This document shows positions 27,211-36,046 of a DNA stretch of 62,032 nucleotides, one piece after another. Location of the stretch: assembly GCA_035512595.1 (NCBI GenBank), contig DATKDU010000108.1:1-62032 (forward strand). Reading direction: 5' to 3'. The notes under the pieces are model-generated. The model had not been told where the DNA came from, did no database searches, and was given only the letters and a program-made list of their open reading frames with translations. Source of the stretch: DATKDU01 sp035512595 (GTDB taxonomy: Bacteria > Planctomycetota > Planctomycetia > Pirellulales > Pirellulaceae). A program made the position numbers and the translations under genes. The first letter of the stretch is position 1. Each line of letters starts with the position of its first letter.

Positions 27211-29481
27211 ATGGAGCCGGTGCAATCCCATCCGCCGACAATGCCGGACTCCAGCGCGTCAACGGAATCCCGTCTGGATGTGATTGCGGCCCTGCTCAAG
27301 CAAGTCGCCCGCGAACCGCACACTTTGCCCGACGGCCAGGGACCCTCGCAAGACGCCAACGAGCTGGTGCAGGTCCGCCTGGGAGTCGCCAGCGCGCTGT
27401 TTACGGCCCTGAAGGTCAAGCACGCGCCAACCGCTTCGCATTCGCTGCGCGTGGCGGTCGCCTGCTCGTCGTGGGCCGTGCTGCTCGACCTGCCGCCCGT
27501 GCAGCGGGACGAGGTGGAAATCGCCGCCTTGCTGCACGACATCGGCAAGATCGGCATTCCTGACCGAATCTTGCTCAAGCCGGGGGAACTCAGCCCGGAG
27601 GAGCTGCAAACGGTCGATGTCCAGCGGCAAATGGGGGTGGACATCCTCCGCACCTGCTGCTCCTCGCCAGCCATCCTGGACACGGTCTTGCACGGCGGGG
27701 ACTGGTACGACGGTCGCCGCGCAGGGCAGACGCTGGCGGGGGACAGCATTCCGCTCGGTGCGCGGATGCTGGCAATCGTCGATGCGTTTGACGCGATGAC
27801 CACCGACCAGGTGTACCGCCGGGCGATGTCGCGCGAGCGGGCGATGGCGGAGCTGTTCGAATTTGCCGGTGCACAGTTCGACCCGACCTTGGTCAAGGAC
27901 TTTTGCACGTTTCTCTCAGCCGATCAGGGGCGGTTGCACGCCATCGTCGGGCGGCGGTGGCTCCACGAGCTGTCGGCGGACGCAGTCAACGATTTATGGA
28001 AGCTGGGATCGCCGAACTCGGATTCGGCCGAGTCGAGCGTGCTGGGGCTGTTTCATGGCAAGCTGCTGGAGAGCATGCACGACGCAGTCATTTTCGTGGA
28101 CGAGGCCTTGCGGATCGTCCTCTGGAACCGGGCCGCCGAGCTGCTGACGGGGATGTCGCAGGCCAGCCTCCGCCACAAGCAGTGGTCCCCCTCCCTGGTC
28201 AATCTGCGGGATGAGCGGCAAAAGCTGATCTCGGACGAGGACGATCCCGTGTCGCGAGGCGTGCAGACGGCCGATCCGATGTTGCGACGCTTCTCGCTCG
28301 CCTCCCGCAACGGGCAGCGGGCCGAAGTGGACGTACACTTGATCCCAGTCACCGGAAGCCGCGGGGCGGTACACGGCGCGATGCTCCTGTTGCGCGACGC
28401 GTCATCGCAGGTCTCGATGGAGCAGCGGCTGAAGACGCTGCACGAAAAGGCCACGCGCGATCCGCTGACGCAGGCCGCCAATCGGGCCGAGTTTGACCAG
28501 TCCCTAGAGGCCGCCGTCCATTCGCACCTTCCCAAAAACCTCCCTTGCAGCCTGATCGTCTGCGACATCGACCACTTCAAGCGGATCAACGACAACTTCG
28601 GGCATCAGGCGGGGGACAACGTCCTCGTCGCCTTCACGCAGCTTCTCAAATCGTACTGCCGTCCGGGGGATCTGGTGGTCCGCTACGGCGGCGAAGAATT
28701 CGTCCTGCTCTGCCCCGATTGCGACAACACCACGGCCACGCACCGCGCAGACCGGATCCGCGTGGAGCTGGAGCGAACGCCGCAGCCGGCAATCAACTCG
28801 CAGACCATCACCGCCAGCTTCGGCGTCACCGAATTGCAGCAAGGGGACACGCCCGAGACATTCTTCCGCCGGGCGGACCGGGCGCTCTATCAGGCCAAGG
28901 AAAACGGCCGCAACCTGGTGGTGCAGCTCGGCACCGGAATCGTCTGCGAACCGAAGCCGCCGGCAAAGAGCGGCTGGTTCTCCTGGTTCCGCTCGCCTGC
29001 GCCGCCGGCACCCAGCACACCCGGCGATCTGCTGCTGGCGACCTGCCTGGCAACCGCTGTACCACTCAATCTGGCCAGCGAAAAGCTCAAAGGATTCATT
29101 TCCGATCACCATGCGGCTGTGGACGTGCTGGGAGATCATCACCAGGCGATCCGCATCGAGGGAGATAATCTGCCGCTCACCAAGCGCGAGAGCGACCGGA
29201 TGGTGGCGTTCGTGATCGAAGTCCGCCTGGAGCAGTCGGCGCCCAATCCGCAGGCCGGGCCGACGACCCGATCGCGCACGCTGGTTCACGTGGAGATCCG
29301 CCCTCAGCGGGCTCGCGACCGCCGCCAGCGCGACGCGCTGGAGCGGGCGCGGCAACTGCTCGTCAGCCTCAAGGCCTACCTCGTCGCGCAGGAGATCGAT
29401 CCGTCCCAGGGTCCGCTCCCCGAGAAGACGACCGATGACGTGCAGAAGACGGTAGCGCCTTGGTGGGGAGCCAACGTGTAG
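27211..29481 (+). CDS. HD-GYP-like / PAS / GGDEF cyclic-di-GMP signalling protein
   Basis: This 756-residue protein has an HD-type domain (residues about 80-220) with H109-D110 in LLHDIGKIG, but the GYP signature is replaced by HGGDWYDGRRAGQ. A PAS-like sensor (about 285-395) and a GGDEF domain (about 410-575) follow. The active loop is GGEEF (493-497), a functional variant, and an RxxD inhibitory site (484-487) lies the usual five residues before it, so it should synthesise c-di-GMP under feedback control. A C-terminal domain of about 180 residues has no name I recognise. An in-frame ATG at 27241 is an alternative start. Confidence 0.82.
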   Translation: MEPVQSHPPTMPDSSASTESRLDVIAALLKQVAREPHTLPDGQGPSQDANELVQVRLGVASALFTALKVKHAPTASHSLRVAVACSSWAVLLDLPPVQRDEVEIAALLHDIGKIGIPDRILLKPGELSPEELQTVDVQRQMGVDILRTCCSSPAILDTVLHGGDWYDGRRAGQTLAGDSIPLGARMLAIVDAFDAMTTDQVYRRAMSRERAMAELFEFAGAQFDPTLVKDFCTFLSADQGRLHAIVGRRWLHELSADAVNDLWKLGSPNSDSAESSVLGLFHGKLLESMHDAVIFVDEALRIVLWNRAAELLTGMSQASLRHKQWSPSLVNLRDERQKLISDEDDPVSRGVQTADPMLRRFSLASRNGQRAEVDVHLIPVTGSRGAVHGAMLLLRDASSQVSMEQRLKTLHEKATRDPLTQAANRAEFDQSLEAAVHSHLPKNLPCSLIVCDIDHFKRINDNFGHQAGDNVLVAFTQLLKSYCRPGDLVVRYGGEEFVLLCPDCDNTTATHRADRIRVELERTPQPAINSQTITASFGVTELQQGDTPETFFRRADRALYQAKENGRNLVVQLGTGIVCEPKPPAKSGWFSWFRSPAPPAPSTPGDLLLATCLATAVPLNLASEKLKGFISDHHAAVDVLGDHHQAIRIEGDNLPLTKRESDRMVAFVIEVRLEQSAPNPQAGPTTRSRTLVHVEIRPQRARDRRQRDALERARQLLVSLKAYLVAQEIDPSQGPLPEKTTDDVQKTVAPWWGANV

Positions 29482-29521
29482 CCAGATTGGCCGCCGTGCG
29501 TGATTCTCCGTCGTGGCCTTT

Positions 29522-30110
29522 CTAAGCTGTCGCCGGCCCTTGGGTCTCGCGGGGATTCCCCGTCCCCTGCGTGCGGAAAAGCCAGATGCCGACCGCCAAG
29601 ATGACGAATGCCGAGGTGGAAGATGTAGCGGAATTGCGTGGGGTCGATATGCGAGTCGTTGAGTGTAAGCTGCAGGCGCACGCGCTGCATGGCCCTGCCT
29701 CGCACGATGACCGTCGCTGGCTCGAACTGCATCACTCGTACGCCGTTATGGAATTCGGAGTCCAAATACTGCCGACGGCTCGCTTCCGGCACCAGCCGTA
29801 CGCCCGCATCGCCAAGCGTCCCGACGGAATATCGGCGTCGGTGCAAATCGGCGCGAGGCCCAGCCCGCCGACCGTGTAGAAGACCAACACGGCATAGAAC
29901 ACTCCGGCATGCTGGTATCCTGCCCAATGCCCGCTTCTGCCCGTGGCGATACCAAATCGCCAGCATGGCAAACAGCAAGCTGATCAGGCTAAGGCCGCGG
30001 GTCGTCATCACCCATACCGGGCTGGCATTGACGAGGGCCACGCACCTGACGGCCGTGAGGCCGACGGCATTGAGCAGCGTGATCTTGCAGAAGTACCATG
30101 AACCGGCCGA
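29522..30110 (-). pseudogene. Frameshifted membrane protein gene
   Basis: Coherent protein-like segments are spread over all three minus-strand frames. The first, near 30100-29930, is LLNAVGLTAVRCVALVNASP then LISLLFAMLAIWYR. The second, near 29920-29740, is GVFYAVLVFYTVGGLGLAP. The third, near 29710-29600, is EPATVIVRGRAMQRVRLQLT. The last is a membrane helix FVILAVGIWLFRTQGTGN ending at TAG 29522-29524. Joined, they would form a protein of about 190 residues with three or so membrane helices. At least three frameshifts are needed, so the gene is dead. The family is unknown. Confidence 0.5.
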
Positions 30111-30131
30111 TTTTTTTGACAGCGATGAAAT

Positions 30132-30338
30132 AATTGTCCACTCTCGCGCATCTATAATAGTGGACAGTCGTGCGCATTGGCCGGCCTGGGCGAAAGCTGG
30201 GCTAGCGGCGCAAAGGCTGCCCCCGGATGGACCAGTGCCGTTCGTGATGATCCTTGACAATTGAGCTCGCGGCCATGACAGTTCACCCCCTCCGGAGAGG
30301 GAGTTTTTTGACAGAACCCCCCATTTCGTGTCAAAAAA
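30132..30338 (+). mobile_element. Composite MITE-like element, copy 2 (best preserved)
   Basis: The body 30132-30262 has ends AATTGTCCACT and CCTTGACAATT (imperfect terminal inverted repeats). Near its left end TGTCCACT (30135-30142) and AGTGGACA (30159-30166) form a perfect 8-bp inverted repeat whose loop ends in TATAAT. About 40 bases on, TTTTTTGACA (30304-30313) and TGTCAAAAAA (30329-30338) make a perfect 10-bp hairpin. The same arrangement, inverted, is at 5341-5567, and the body alone is at 222-357. Confidence 0.55.
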
Positions 30339-30426
30339 CCTCCGTCGTGGCCAAGCCGGGGCGCTAGCAGAGCGGGCGCTATCGCGCCAGGAAGTCAAGG
30401 CGACGTGCTCCGCTCGCTGGTCCCAC

Positions 30427-32496
30427 CTACGAGTCTTGAAGCCCCGCCTGGACTTCTTCCGCCACCCGCTCCGGAGTAATGCCGAAGTGCTTGTAGAGGG
30501 CGCCGGAGGGGGCGCTAGCGCCGAACGACGACATGCCGACGAAGCGGCCGCGCTCGCCGAGGTACTTTTCCCAGCCTTGCTTGACGCCCGCTTCGACGGC
30601 AATCCGCGCGGTGACGGCCGGCGGCAGGACGCTGTCCCGGTACGCCTGGTCCTGCTCGTCAAACCATTCCCAGCAAGGCATCGACACCAGCCGCACGGCA
30701 ACCCCATCGCTGGTCAGCTTTTCCCAGGCCTTCATGGCGATGTCCAGCTCGCTGCCGGTGGCGATGAGGATGGCCGCCGGTTTGCCGCCAGGGGCTTCAG
30801 CCAGGACGTAGGCGCCCTTGGCTGCGCCGGAAGCGGCGGCGAACTTGGTGCGGTCGAGCGTCGGCACGTTCTGCCGCGAGAGGACCAGGGCGGTGGGGTG
30901 ATTGCCGCGGGCGATGGCGGCCCGGTAGCACTCGGCCACTTCGTTGGCGTCGCCGGGGCGGACGACGTCGAGGCCCGGAATCGCACGGCAAGCGGCCAGA
31001 TGCTCGATTGGCTGGTGCGTCGGGCCGTCTTCCCCCAGGCCGATGGAATCGTGCGTCAGGACGTAGATCACGGGCCGGTGCATGATCGACGCCAGCCGCA
31101 TCGACGGCCGCATGTAGTCGGTGAAGACGAAGAAGGTCGCTCCGTACGGCCGCAGGCCGGCCAGCGACAGGCCGCTCACGATCGCCCCCATGCCGTGCTC
31201 GCGAATGCCGAAGTGCAGGTTGCGGCCGGCATAGTTATGGCCGGAGAAGTCGCCGGCGTCCTGGAAATCCATCAGGGTCATCGTGGAGGGGGCCAGGTCG
31301 GCCGAGCCGCCGATGAACCAGGGGAAATTCTTGGCAATGCCGTTGATGACTTTGCCCGAGGAGACGCGGGTCGCCAGTCCTTTGGCGTCGGCGGGAAAGA
31401 CGGGGATGTCCTTGTCCCAGCCGGCGGGGAGTTTGCCGGCCCAGAGGGTTTTGAGCTCGGCGGCTTCGCTCGGATAGGCCTTCTCGTAGGCGGCAAACCT
31501 TGCTTCCCAGTCGCGACGGGCCTGTGCGCCGCGCTGGCCGACTCCCTCGGCAAAATGGCTGGATACTTCGGGCGGGACAAAGAACTGGGCGTCCTCCGGC
31601 CAGCCGTAGGCCCGCTTGGTGAGCTGCACTTCCGACTCGCCGAGCGGCGCGCCGTGAGCGCCGTGCGTGTTGGCCTTGTTGGGGGAGCCGTAGCCGATGA
31701 CGCTGCGCAGGACGACGATCGTGGGCTTGTCGGTGCAGCGGTGGGCGGCGTCGATGGCGTTTTGGATTGCGGCCAGGTCATTGGCGTCATCAACCCGGAG
31801 GGCGTTCCAGCCAAGTCCTTCAAATCGGGTAGCCACATCCTCGCTGAAGGCGAGTTCCGTTTCACCTTCAATCGTGATGTTGTTGTCGTCGTAGATCCAC
31901 AGCAGATTGTTGAGCGCCAGATGGCCGGCCAGCGACGCCGCTTCGCAAGCGACTCCTTCCATCAGGTCGCCGTCGCTGCACAGGACGTAGACGCGGTTTT
32001 CCAGCAGCTCGTGGCCGGGCCGGTTGTAGCGGGCGGCAAGCCACTTGGCGGCCATCGCCATGCCGACGCTGTTGCCGCAGCCCTGGCCGAGCGGGCCGGT
32101 GGTGGTTTCGATTCCGGCCGCGTCGCCGTATTCCGGGTGGCCGGCGCAGGGACTGCCGAGCTGGCGGAAGTTTTTGATGTTGTCGAGGGAGATGGCCGGC
32201 TCATCGTGCAGCTTCCCTTGCTTGTCGATCTTCCTGACGCCAGCCAGGTGCAGCACGGAGTAGAGGAGCATCGACGCATGGCCGCACGACAGGACGAACC
32301 GGTCGCGGCAGGGCCAGTGAGGGGACGCCGGATCGAAGCGGAGGTTGTGGTTCCAGATCTGGTAGGCGACCGGGGCCAGGGCCATGGGCGTTCCCGGGTG
32401 GCCGCAGTTGGCCTTCTGCACCGCGTCCATGGAGAGGGTGCGGATGGTATTGATGGCCAGTTGTTCCATATCGGCAGCGGTTGCGGTGGAAGGCAT
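30427..32496 (-). CDS. tkt: Transketolase
   Basis: This 689-residue thiamine-diphosphate enzyme transfers two-carbon ketol units between sugar phosphates in the pentose phosphate pathway. It is read from the ATG at 32496 (MPSTATAADMEQL), after a repeat-rich upstream extension is discarded. N-terminal NTIRTLSMDAVQKANCGHPG, the diphosphate-binding GDL(x)EG...NN block (CSDGDLMEGVACEAASLAG), and the central FFVFTDYMRPS motif are intact. Length is normal. It complements the nearby xylB product xylulose 5-phosphate, which is its substrate. Confidence 0.93.
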   Translation of the reverse strand: MPSTATAADMEQLAINTIRTLSMDAVQKANCGHPGTPMALAPVAYQIWNHNLRFDPASPHWPCRDRFVLSCGHASMLLYSVLHLAGVRKIDKQGKLHDEPAISLDNIKNFRQLGSPCAGHPEYGDAAGIETTTGPLGQGCGNSVGMAMAAKWLAARYNRPGHELLENRVYVLCSDGDLMEGVACEAASLAGHLALNNLLWIYDDNNITIEGETELAFSEDVATRFEGLGWNALRVDDANDLAAIQNAIDAAHRCTDKPTIVVLRSVIGYGSPNKANTHGAHGAPLGESEVQLTKRAYGWPEDAQFFVPPEVSSHFAEGVGQRGAQARRDWEARFAAYEKAYPSEAAELKTLWAGKLPAGWDKDIPVFPADAKGLATRVSSGKVINGIAKNFPWFIGGSADLAPSTMTLMDFQDAGDFSGHNYAGRNLHFGIREHGMGAIVSGLSLAGLRPYGATFFVFTDYMRPSMRLASIMHRPVIYVLTHDSIGLGEDGPTHQPIEHLAACRAIPGLDVVRPGDANEVAECYRAAIARGNHPTALVLSRQNVPTLDRTKFAAASGAAKGAYVLAEAPGGKPAAILIATGSELDIAMKAWEKLTSDGVAVRLVSMPCWEWFDEQDQAYRDSVLPPAVTARIAVEAGVKQGWEKYLGERGRFVGMSSFGASAPSGALYKHFGITPERVAEEVQAGLQDS

Positions 32497-32693
32497 GGGG
32501 GGCGAGCCTTGGGACGGGAAAATAGTCGTTTTGCTTCGGTTTGGAGAGACTGGCCAGAATACCGGCACAGGGCGAGGAGCGTCAACGGCGTAGAGGCCGA
32601 GCGAATCGAACACGCCGTCGTGCGGAGAATTGGGGAACGCTAATTCACGCTAATCTCCGCTAATGGCATTTGTACGTTCAAAGTCGAGAACGA

Positions 32694-32927
32694 TCAAAGC
32701 CTGTCGCGGTCATTCTCCTGCTGCCGATACTCGCGACCCAGTCGCACGACTTCGTCAAAATCAGGATCGTTCGCGAACATGCCAAAACCCGAGAGCATCG
32801 CGCACTTGGAGTCGGCCGGTTTCACAATGCGCCGCAGCTCGTCCATCTCGCGTTCGAGTTGATGGACGCGTTGTTCCAGTTCGGCGATGGTCACGGGATT
32901 GGTTCCCAGGAGGTATGACACCAGCAT
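32694..32927 (-). CDS. Small antitoxin-like or hypothetical protein
   Basis: This 77-residue frame (from ATG 32927, or a GTG at 32894 giving VTIAELEQRVHQLEREMDEL) begins with a coiled coil and ends FANDPDFDEVVRLGREYRQ. That ending is like short planctomycete proteins placed beside PIN-type toxins. No toxin frame follows on this strand, so it may be an orphan. No Shine-Dalgarno is seen for either start, and a hairpin lies directly upstream. Coding status is uncertain. Confidence 0.45.
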   Translation of the reverse strand: MLVSYLLGTNPVTIAELEQRVHQLEREMDELRRIVKPADSKCAMLSGFGMFANDPDFDEVVRLGREYRQQENDRDRL

Positions 32928-32930
32928 TGT

Positions 32931-32980
32931 ACCGCGATGCGTATCGCGGTGGTTATCCCTGACGGCACACGGAGTGTGCC
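32931..32980. repeat. Two adjacent palindromes
   Basis: ACCGCGAT GCGT ATCGCGGT (32931-32950) is a perfect 8-bp hairpin. GGCACAC GGA GTGTGCC (32964-32980) is the inverted form of the 4495 element, followed by CTGCTAC. They lie downstream of the gene at 32993-33526 and could serve as its terminator. Confidence 0.6.
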
Positions 32981-32992
32981 TGCTACTTTTTG

Positions 32993-33526
32993 TCAGTTGA
33001 TAATCAGCGGCCGGGGCCCGTCCTCGTCGCGGCGCTCCCACTCGCGGCGGATCTCGCCGAGGGCGAAGGCGCACATCTCGAAGTTCACGCTCATCCGCGC
33101 CAGCACGTCGGCCGGGGCGTCTTCCTCCCGGTCGGTCTCGATCTTGCTGGCGATGTAATACGCCCGCTTCCCATGCTGCGTGTAGTCGATCAGGAAATCC
33201 TTCTTGGCCACGTCGCGCAGCCGCGGCAATGCCTCGGGATAGACCCCCGTCCAGAACAACGTCACGTCGCCGATGTGCCGGTGGACGTCCCGCTTGGCCA
33301 GGCCGATCCGCTGCTCGGCCTCGCTCATCATGTCGGCCACTTCGTGGGCGGGGCGGCCGGACAGGTTCCGCACGCGATGGACCTGATCGAAGCGGACAAA
33401 GCGGACGATCAAGTCGCTGACGTAATCGACCAGCGGCTCGTCCGGTATGCCGAGCTGCGTGTGAAACACGTGCTCGCAGAGTCCGATGAAGAAGCGATCC
33501 AAAGTGCCGGAATTGGAATTCGTCAT
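32993..33526 (-). CDS. Conserved-type hypothetical protein
   Basis: This 177-residue soluble protein (MTNSNSGTLDRFFIGLCEHV) is alpha-helical and rich in charged residues. The core has VDYVSDLIVRFVRFDQVHRV and FWTGVYPEALPRLRDVAKKD, followed by a C-terminal acidic helix. The WTGVYPE block looks conserved from memory of planctomycete proteins, but no function is known. The ATG at 33526 is preceded by no clear Shine-Dalgarno. It stands alone, with REP-like repeats on each side (32931-32980 and 33582-33604). Confidence 0.6.
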   Translation of the reverse strand: MTNSNSGTLDRFFIGLCEHVFHTQLGIPDEPLVDYVSDLIVRFVRFDQVHRVRNLSGRPAHEVADMMSEAEQRIGLAKRDVHRHIGDVTLFWTGVYPEALPRLRDVAKKDFLIDYTQHGKRAYYIASKIETDREEDAPADVLARMSVNFEMCAFALGEIRREWERRDEDGPRPLIIN

Positions 33527-33581
33527 GAATCATGCTCCCGGTGCATCCGCGGCGGCGGAGAATCCAGGGGCGTCTACGGTA

Positions 33582-33604
33582 GGGCACTCGCGCCGCGAGT
33601 GCCC
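33582..33604. repeat. REP-like palindrome GGGCACTCGC/GCGAGTGCCC
   Basis: A perfect 10-bp stem with a three-base GCC loop, preceded by GTA. The related GTCCACTCGC/GCGAGTGGAC element is at 46139-46161. It lies in the leader region upstream of the gene at 32993-33526. Confidence 0.7.
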
Positions 33605-33754
33605 ATTTCCGCTCGCGGAGGGAGCGGACTACTCTGGCGAGCGGACGCCCCGCAGGATGTTCCGGCAGCCGCTAGTGCGACTGTAACCTTCTCACTCAAC
33701 TTTACTCACACTTTTTTCGCAAAGTCAAGTTCGACTGGCGCGGAATGTGCCGAT

Positions 33755-34555
33755 TCAGCCGAGTGCCGACATAAGGCTCGTTACATACGCGCCAACTTCA
33801 CGCAGCACTTCCGCCCGCGGGCGGTGGGCCGCCTCGGCCACGCGCCGGACAATTGCCGAGCCGACGATCAGCCCGTCGGCAACAGGGGCCAGCAACTTCA
33901 CGTGCTCCGCCTGGCTGACGCCGAAGCCGATGCAGATCGGCAGGTCGGTCTGCGTCCGCAGCCAGGCGACGTTTTCCAGCAGCTCCGGCGGCAATTTCGT
34001 CCGCTCCCCCGTAATGCCGGTGATGGACACGTAGTACAGAAAGCCGGTTGAGGAGCTCGCAATCCGCACGGCCCGCTCGGGGGGAGTCGTCGGCGTGACG
34101 AGCTGGATCAGGCTGAAATCGGCCCGGCGGCAGATGGCGGCGAACTTATCCGCTTCCTCGACGAGCAGATCGGGAACGATCGCGCCGGCGACGCCTGCCG
34201 CCTGGGCATCGGCCACATACTGCGCGAGGCCGTGCCGGTAGATGATCGCGTAGCTGACCATCGTGACCCGCGGCATTCGTAGTGTCGTCTGGAGCCCGCC
34301 CAGCAAGTCGAAGATTTGCCGCAGTTTGACCTTTTTGCCCAAGGCCCGCGTGTAGGACGCCTGGATCACCGGCCCGTCGGCAATCGGGTCGCTGTAAGGA
34401 ATGCCGACTTCGCAGAGGGAGCAGCCGGCTTTGTCGAGTTCTTGTAAAACTTCTGCGGTGAATTCGAGGTCGGGATCGCCGGCCGTGACGAAGGGCATGA
34501 AGGCCTTTCGTTTTTCAGCTTTGAGTCGGCGGAAGAGGTCGTCGATTTGGGACAT
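33755..34555 (-). CDS. trpA: Tryptophan synthase alpha chain
   Basis: This 266-residue TIM-barrel subunit cleaves indole-3-glycerol phosphate to indole, which is channelled to the beta chain. The catalytic Glu in LCEVGIPYSDP and Asp in PDLLVEEADK, and the phosphate-binding GFGVSQAEHV near the C-terminus, are present. Length is normal. The start ATG at 34555 gives MSQIDDLFRRLKAE, a standard N-terminus. trpB lies upstream on the same strand with a 60-base gap that holds half of a long inverted repeat. Confidence 0.93.
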   Translation of the reverse strand: MSQIDDLFRRLKAEKRKAFMPFVTAGDPDLEFTAEVLQELDKAGCSLCEVGIPYSDPIADGPVIQASYTRALGKKVKLRQIFDLLGGLQTTLRMPRVTMVSYAIIYRHGLAQYVADAQAAGVAGAIVPDLLVEEADKFAAICRRADFSLIQLVTPTTPPERAVRIASSSTGFLYYVSITGITGERTKLPPELLENVAWLRTQTDLPICIGFGVSQAEHVKLLAPVADGLIVGSAIVRRVAEAAHRPRAEVLREVGAYVTSLMSALG

Positions 34556-34574
34556 GCGATGAAACTACGCTCTA

Positions 34575-34648
34575 CAAGCCCGACGCGCAAGCGAGGGACA
34601 ACGATGACTGTGCTACTACGGCTTTCCCTCGCTTGCGCGTCGGGCTTG
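34575..34648. repeat. 24-bp perfect inverted repeat between trpB and trpA
   Basis: CAAGCCCGACGCGCAAGCGA plus GGGA (34575-34598) is repeated in perfect reverse complement at 34625-34648, with a 26-base loop. The right arm is inside the end of trpB and encodes QARRASEG; the left arm is in the trpB-trpA gap. The arms belong to the dispersed CGCAAGCGAGGG family. Confidence 0.9.
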
Positions 34649-35863
34649 TGTTTCTTTCAGTCGCGCCACTTCGGCTGCGTCCTTGTCGCCGCGGCCGGAG
34701 AGACAGACGACGAGGACCTGGTCCGGCTTCATCTCCCTGGCGACCTTGATCGCGTGAGCGATGGCGTGCGCGCTTTCCAGTGCCGGCAGGATTCCTTCCA
34801 TGCGAGCCAGCGTGTCGAAGGCCGCCAGGGCGTCGGCATCTTCGCAGGCCGTGTATTCGACGCGGCCGGTGTCCTTCCAGTAGCTATGCTCTGGTCCGAC
34901 TCCCGGATAGTCGAGTCCGGCGGAAACGGAATGCACGTCGCTCGTCTGGCCATCCTCATCCTGCATCACGTAGCTGAAGCTGCCGTGCAAGATTCCGGGA
35001 GTGCCGTAGGAGAGGGGCGAGGCGTGATCGCCGGGGCGTGGACTGCGGCCCCCCGCTTCGACGCCGATCAGCCGCACCCCCGTATCGCCAATGAACGGGT
35101 AGAAGATGCCGGCCGCGTTGCTGCCGCCGCCGACGCAGGCGACGACGGCATCAGGGAGGCGGCCGATGCGCTTCAGCGATTGCTCGCGAGCCTCGCGGCC
35201 AATGACCGACTGAAAATCCCGGACGATCAGCGGAAAGGGGTGCGGCCCAACGACCGAGCCGATGATGTAGTGGGTCGTCTCGACGCTTGCCATCCAGTCG
35301 CGCATCGCCTCGTTGATCGCATCGCGCAAGGTTCGCGACCCGCTGGAAACGGGGCGCACTTCAGCACCGAGCAGCTTCATGCTGAAGACGTTTGGCGCTT
35401 GCCGGCGGACATCCTCTTCTCCCATGTAAACGACGCACGGCAATCCGAAGTGGGCGCAGGCAGTGGCGGTGGCGACGCCATGCTGCCCGGCGCCTGTCTC
35501 GGCAATCACCCGCTTTTTTCCCATCCGCAAAGTGAGCAGCGTCTGGCCGAGCGTGTTGTTGATCTTGTGCGCCCCGGTGTGATTGACGTCCTCGCGCTTG
35601 AGCCAGACCTGCGCCCCGCCGCACATCTCCGTCAATCGCCGAGCGAAATAAAAGGGCGACGGCCGGCCAACGAAGTTGGCCAAGAGGTCGTCGAATTCGG
35701 CCTGGAACGACGGGTCGTGGCGGGCCTTGTCGTACTCGACCGTCAGTTCATCGAGCGCCCGGGTGAGGGTCTCGGGGACGTACCGGCCACCGAACGGACC
35801 ATACCGGCCGGCCGCATCGGGGACGCTTGTCGCGGCAGTTGCGGCAGTTGGTGAGGATGCCAT
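34616..35863 (-). CDS. trpB: Tryptophan synthase beta chain, with repeat-derived C-terminus
   Basis: This 415-residue PLP enzyme joins indole and serine to tryptophan. The PLP lysine is in HTGAHKINN, and the glycine loop GGGSNAAG and C-terminal LSGRGDKD block are intact. Start is the ATG at 35863; the longer frame needs a TTG. After the usual end of the family, about 11 residues (TQARRASEGKP) come from one arm of the inverted repeat at 34575-34648, so a palindrome has replaced the original stop region. Translation ends at TAGTAG. trpA follows after 60 bases, where the repeat may affect coupling. Confidence 0.93.
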   Translation of the reverse strand: MASSPTAATAATSVPDAAGRYGPFGGRYVPETLTRALDELTVEYDKARHDPSFQAEFDDLLANFVGRPSPFYFARRLTEMCGGAQVWLKREDVNHTGAHKINNTLGQTLLTLRMGKKRVIAETGAGQHGVATATACAHFGLPCVVYMGEEDVRRQAPNVFSMKLLGAEVRPVSSGSRTLRDAINEAMRDWMASVETTHYIIGSVVGPHPFPLIVRDFQSVIGREAREQSLKRIGRLPDAVVACVGGGSNAAGIFYPFIGDTGVRLIGVEAGGRSPRPGDHASPLSYGTPGILHGSFSYVMQDEDGQTSDVHSVSAGLDYPGVGPEHSYWKDTGRVEYTACEDADALAAFDTLARMEGILPALESAHAIAHAIKVAREMKPDQVLVVCLSGRGDKDAAEVARLKETQARRASEGKP

Positions 35864-36046
35864 GAGGAGATTGGCGTGCGGCAAAGGGAAACTTCGATTG
35901 TTGGTCCATCAGGCAGACCGGTCAAGGCGGGCCGAGGAGGACGGCTCCACCACTTGTTTGTGCCCTTGCATTTTGCCGCTGGCGCGCGATGATTCTGGCC
36001 TCCCCCCGCCGCCGTGGTCCTGGCCAATCACTTCCACGGGTGGCAT

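Larger units (their letters stand above)
29482..30426. other. Gene-free stretch with decayed gene and repeats
   Basis: There is no intact gene between the GGDEF protein and tkt. It contains the decayed membrane gene at 29522-30110 and the composite MITE-like element at 30132-30338. Beyond 30340 nothing further is recognised. Confidence 0.65.

Noticed and set aside
30328..32643. Long plus-strand open frame of 771 codons opposite tkt
   Set aside because: It is the antisense shadow of transketolase. Its composition (His/Arg/Val-rich) and lack of motifs match neither a known family nor a ribosome site.
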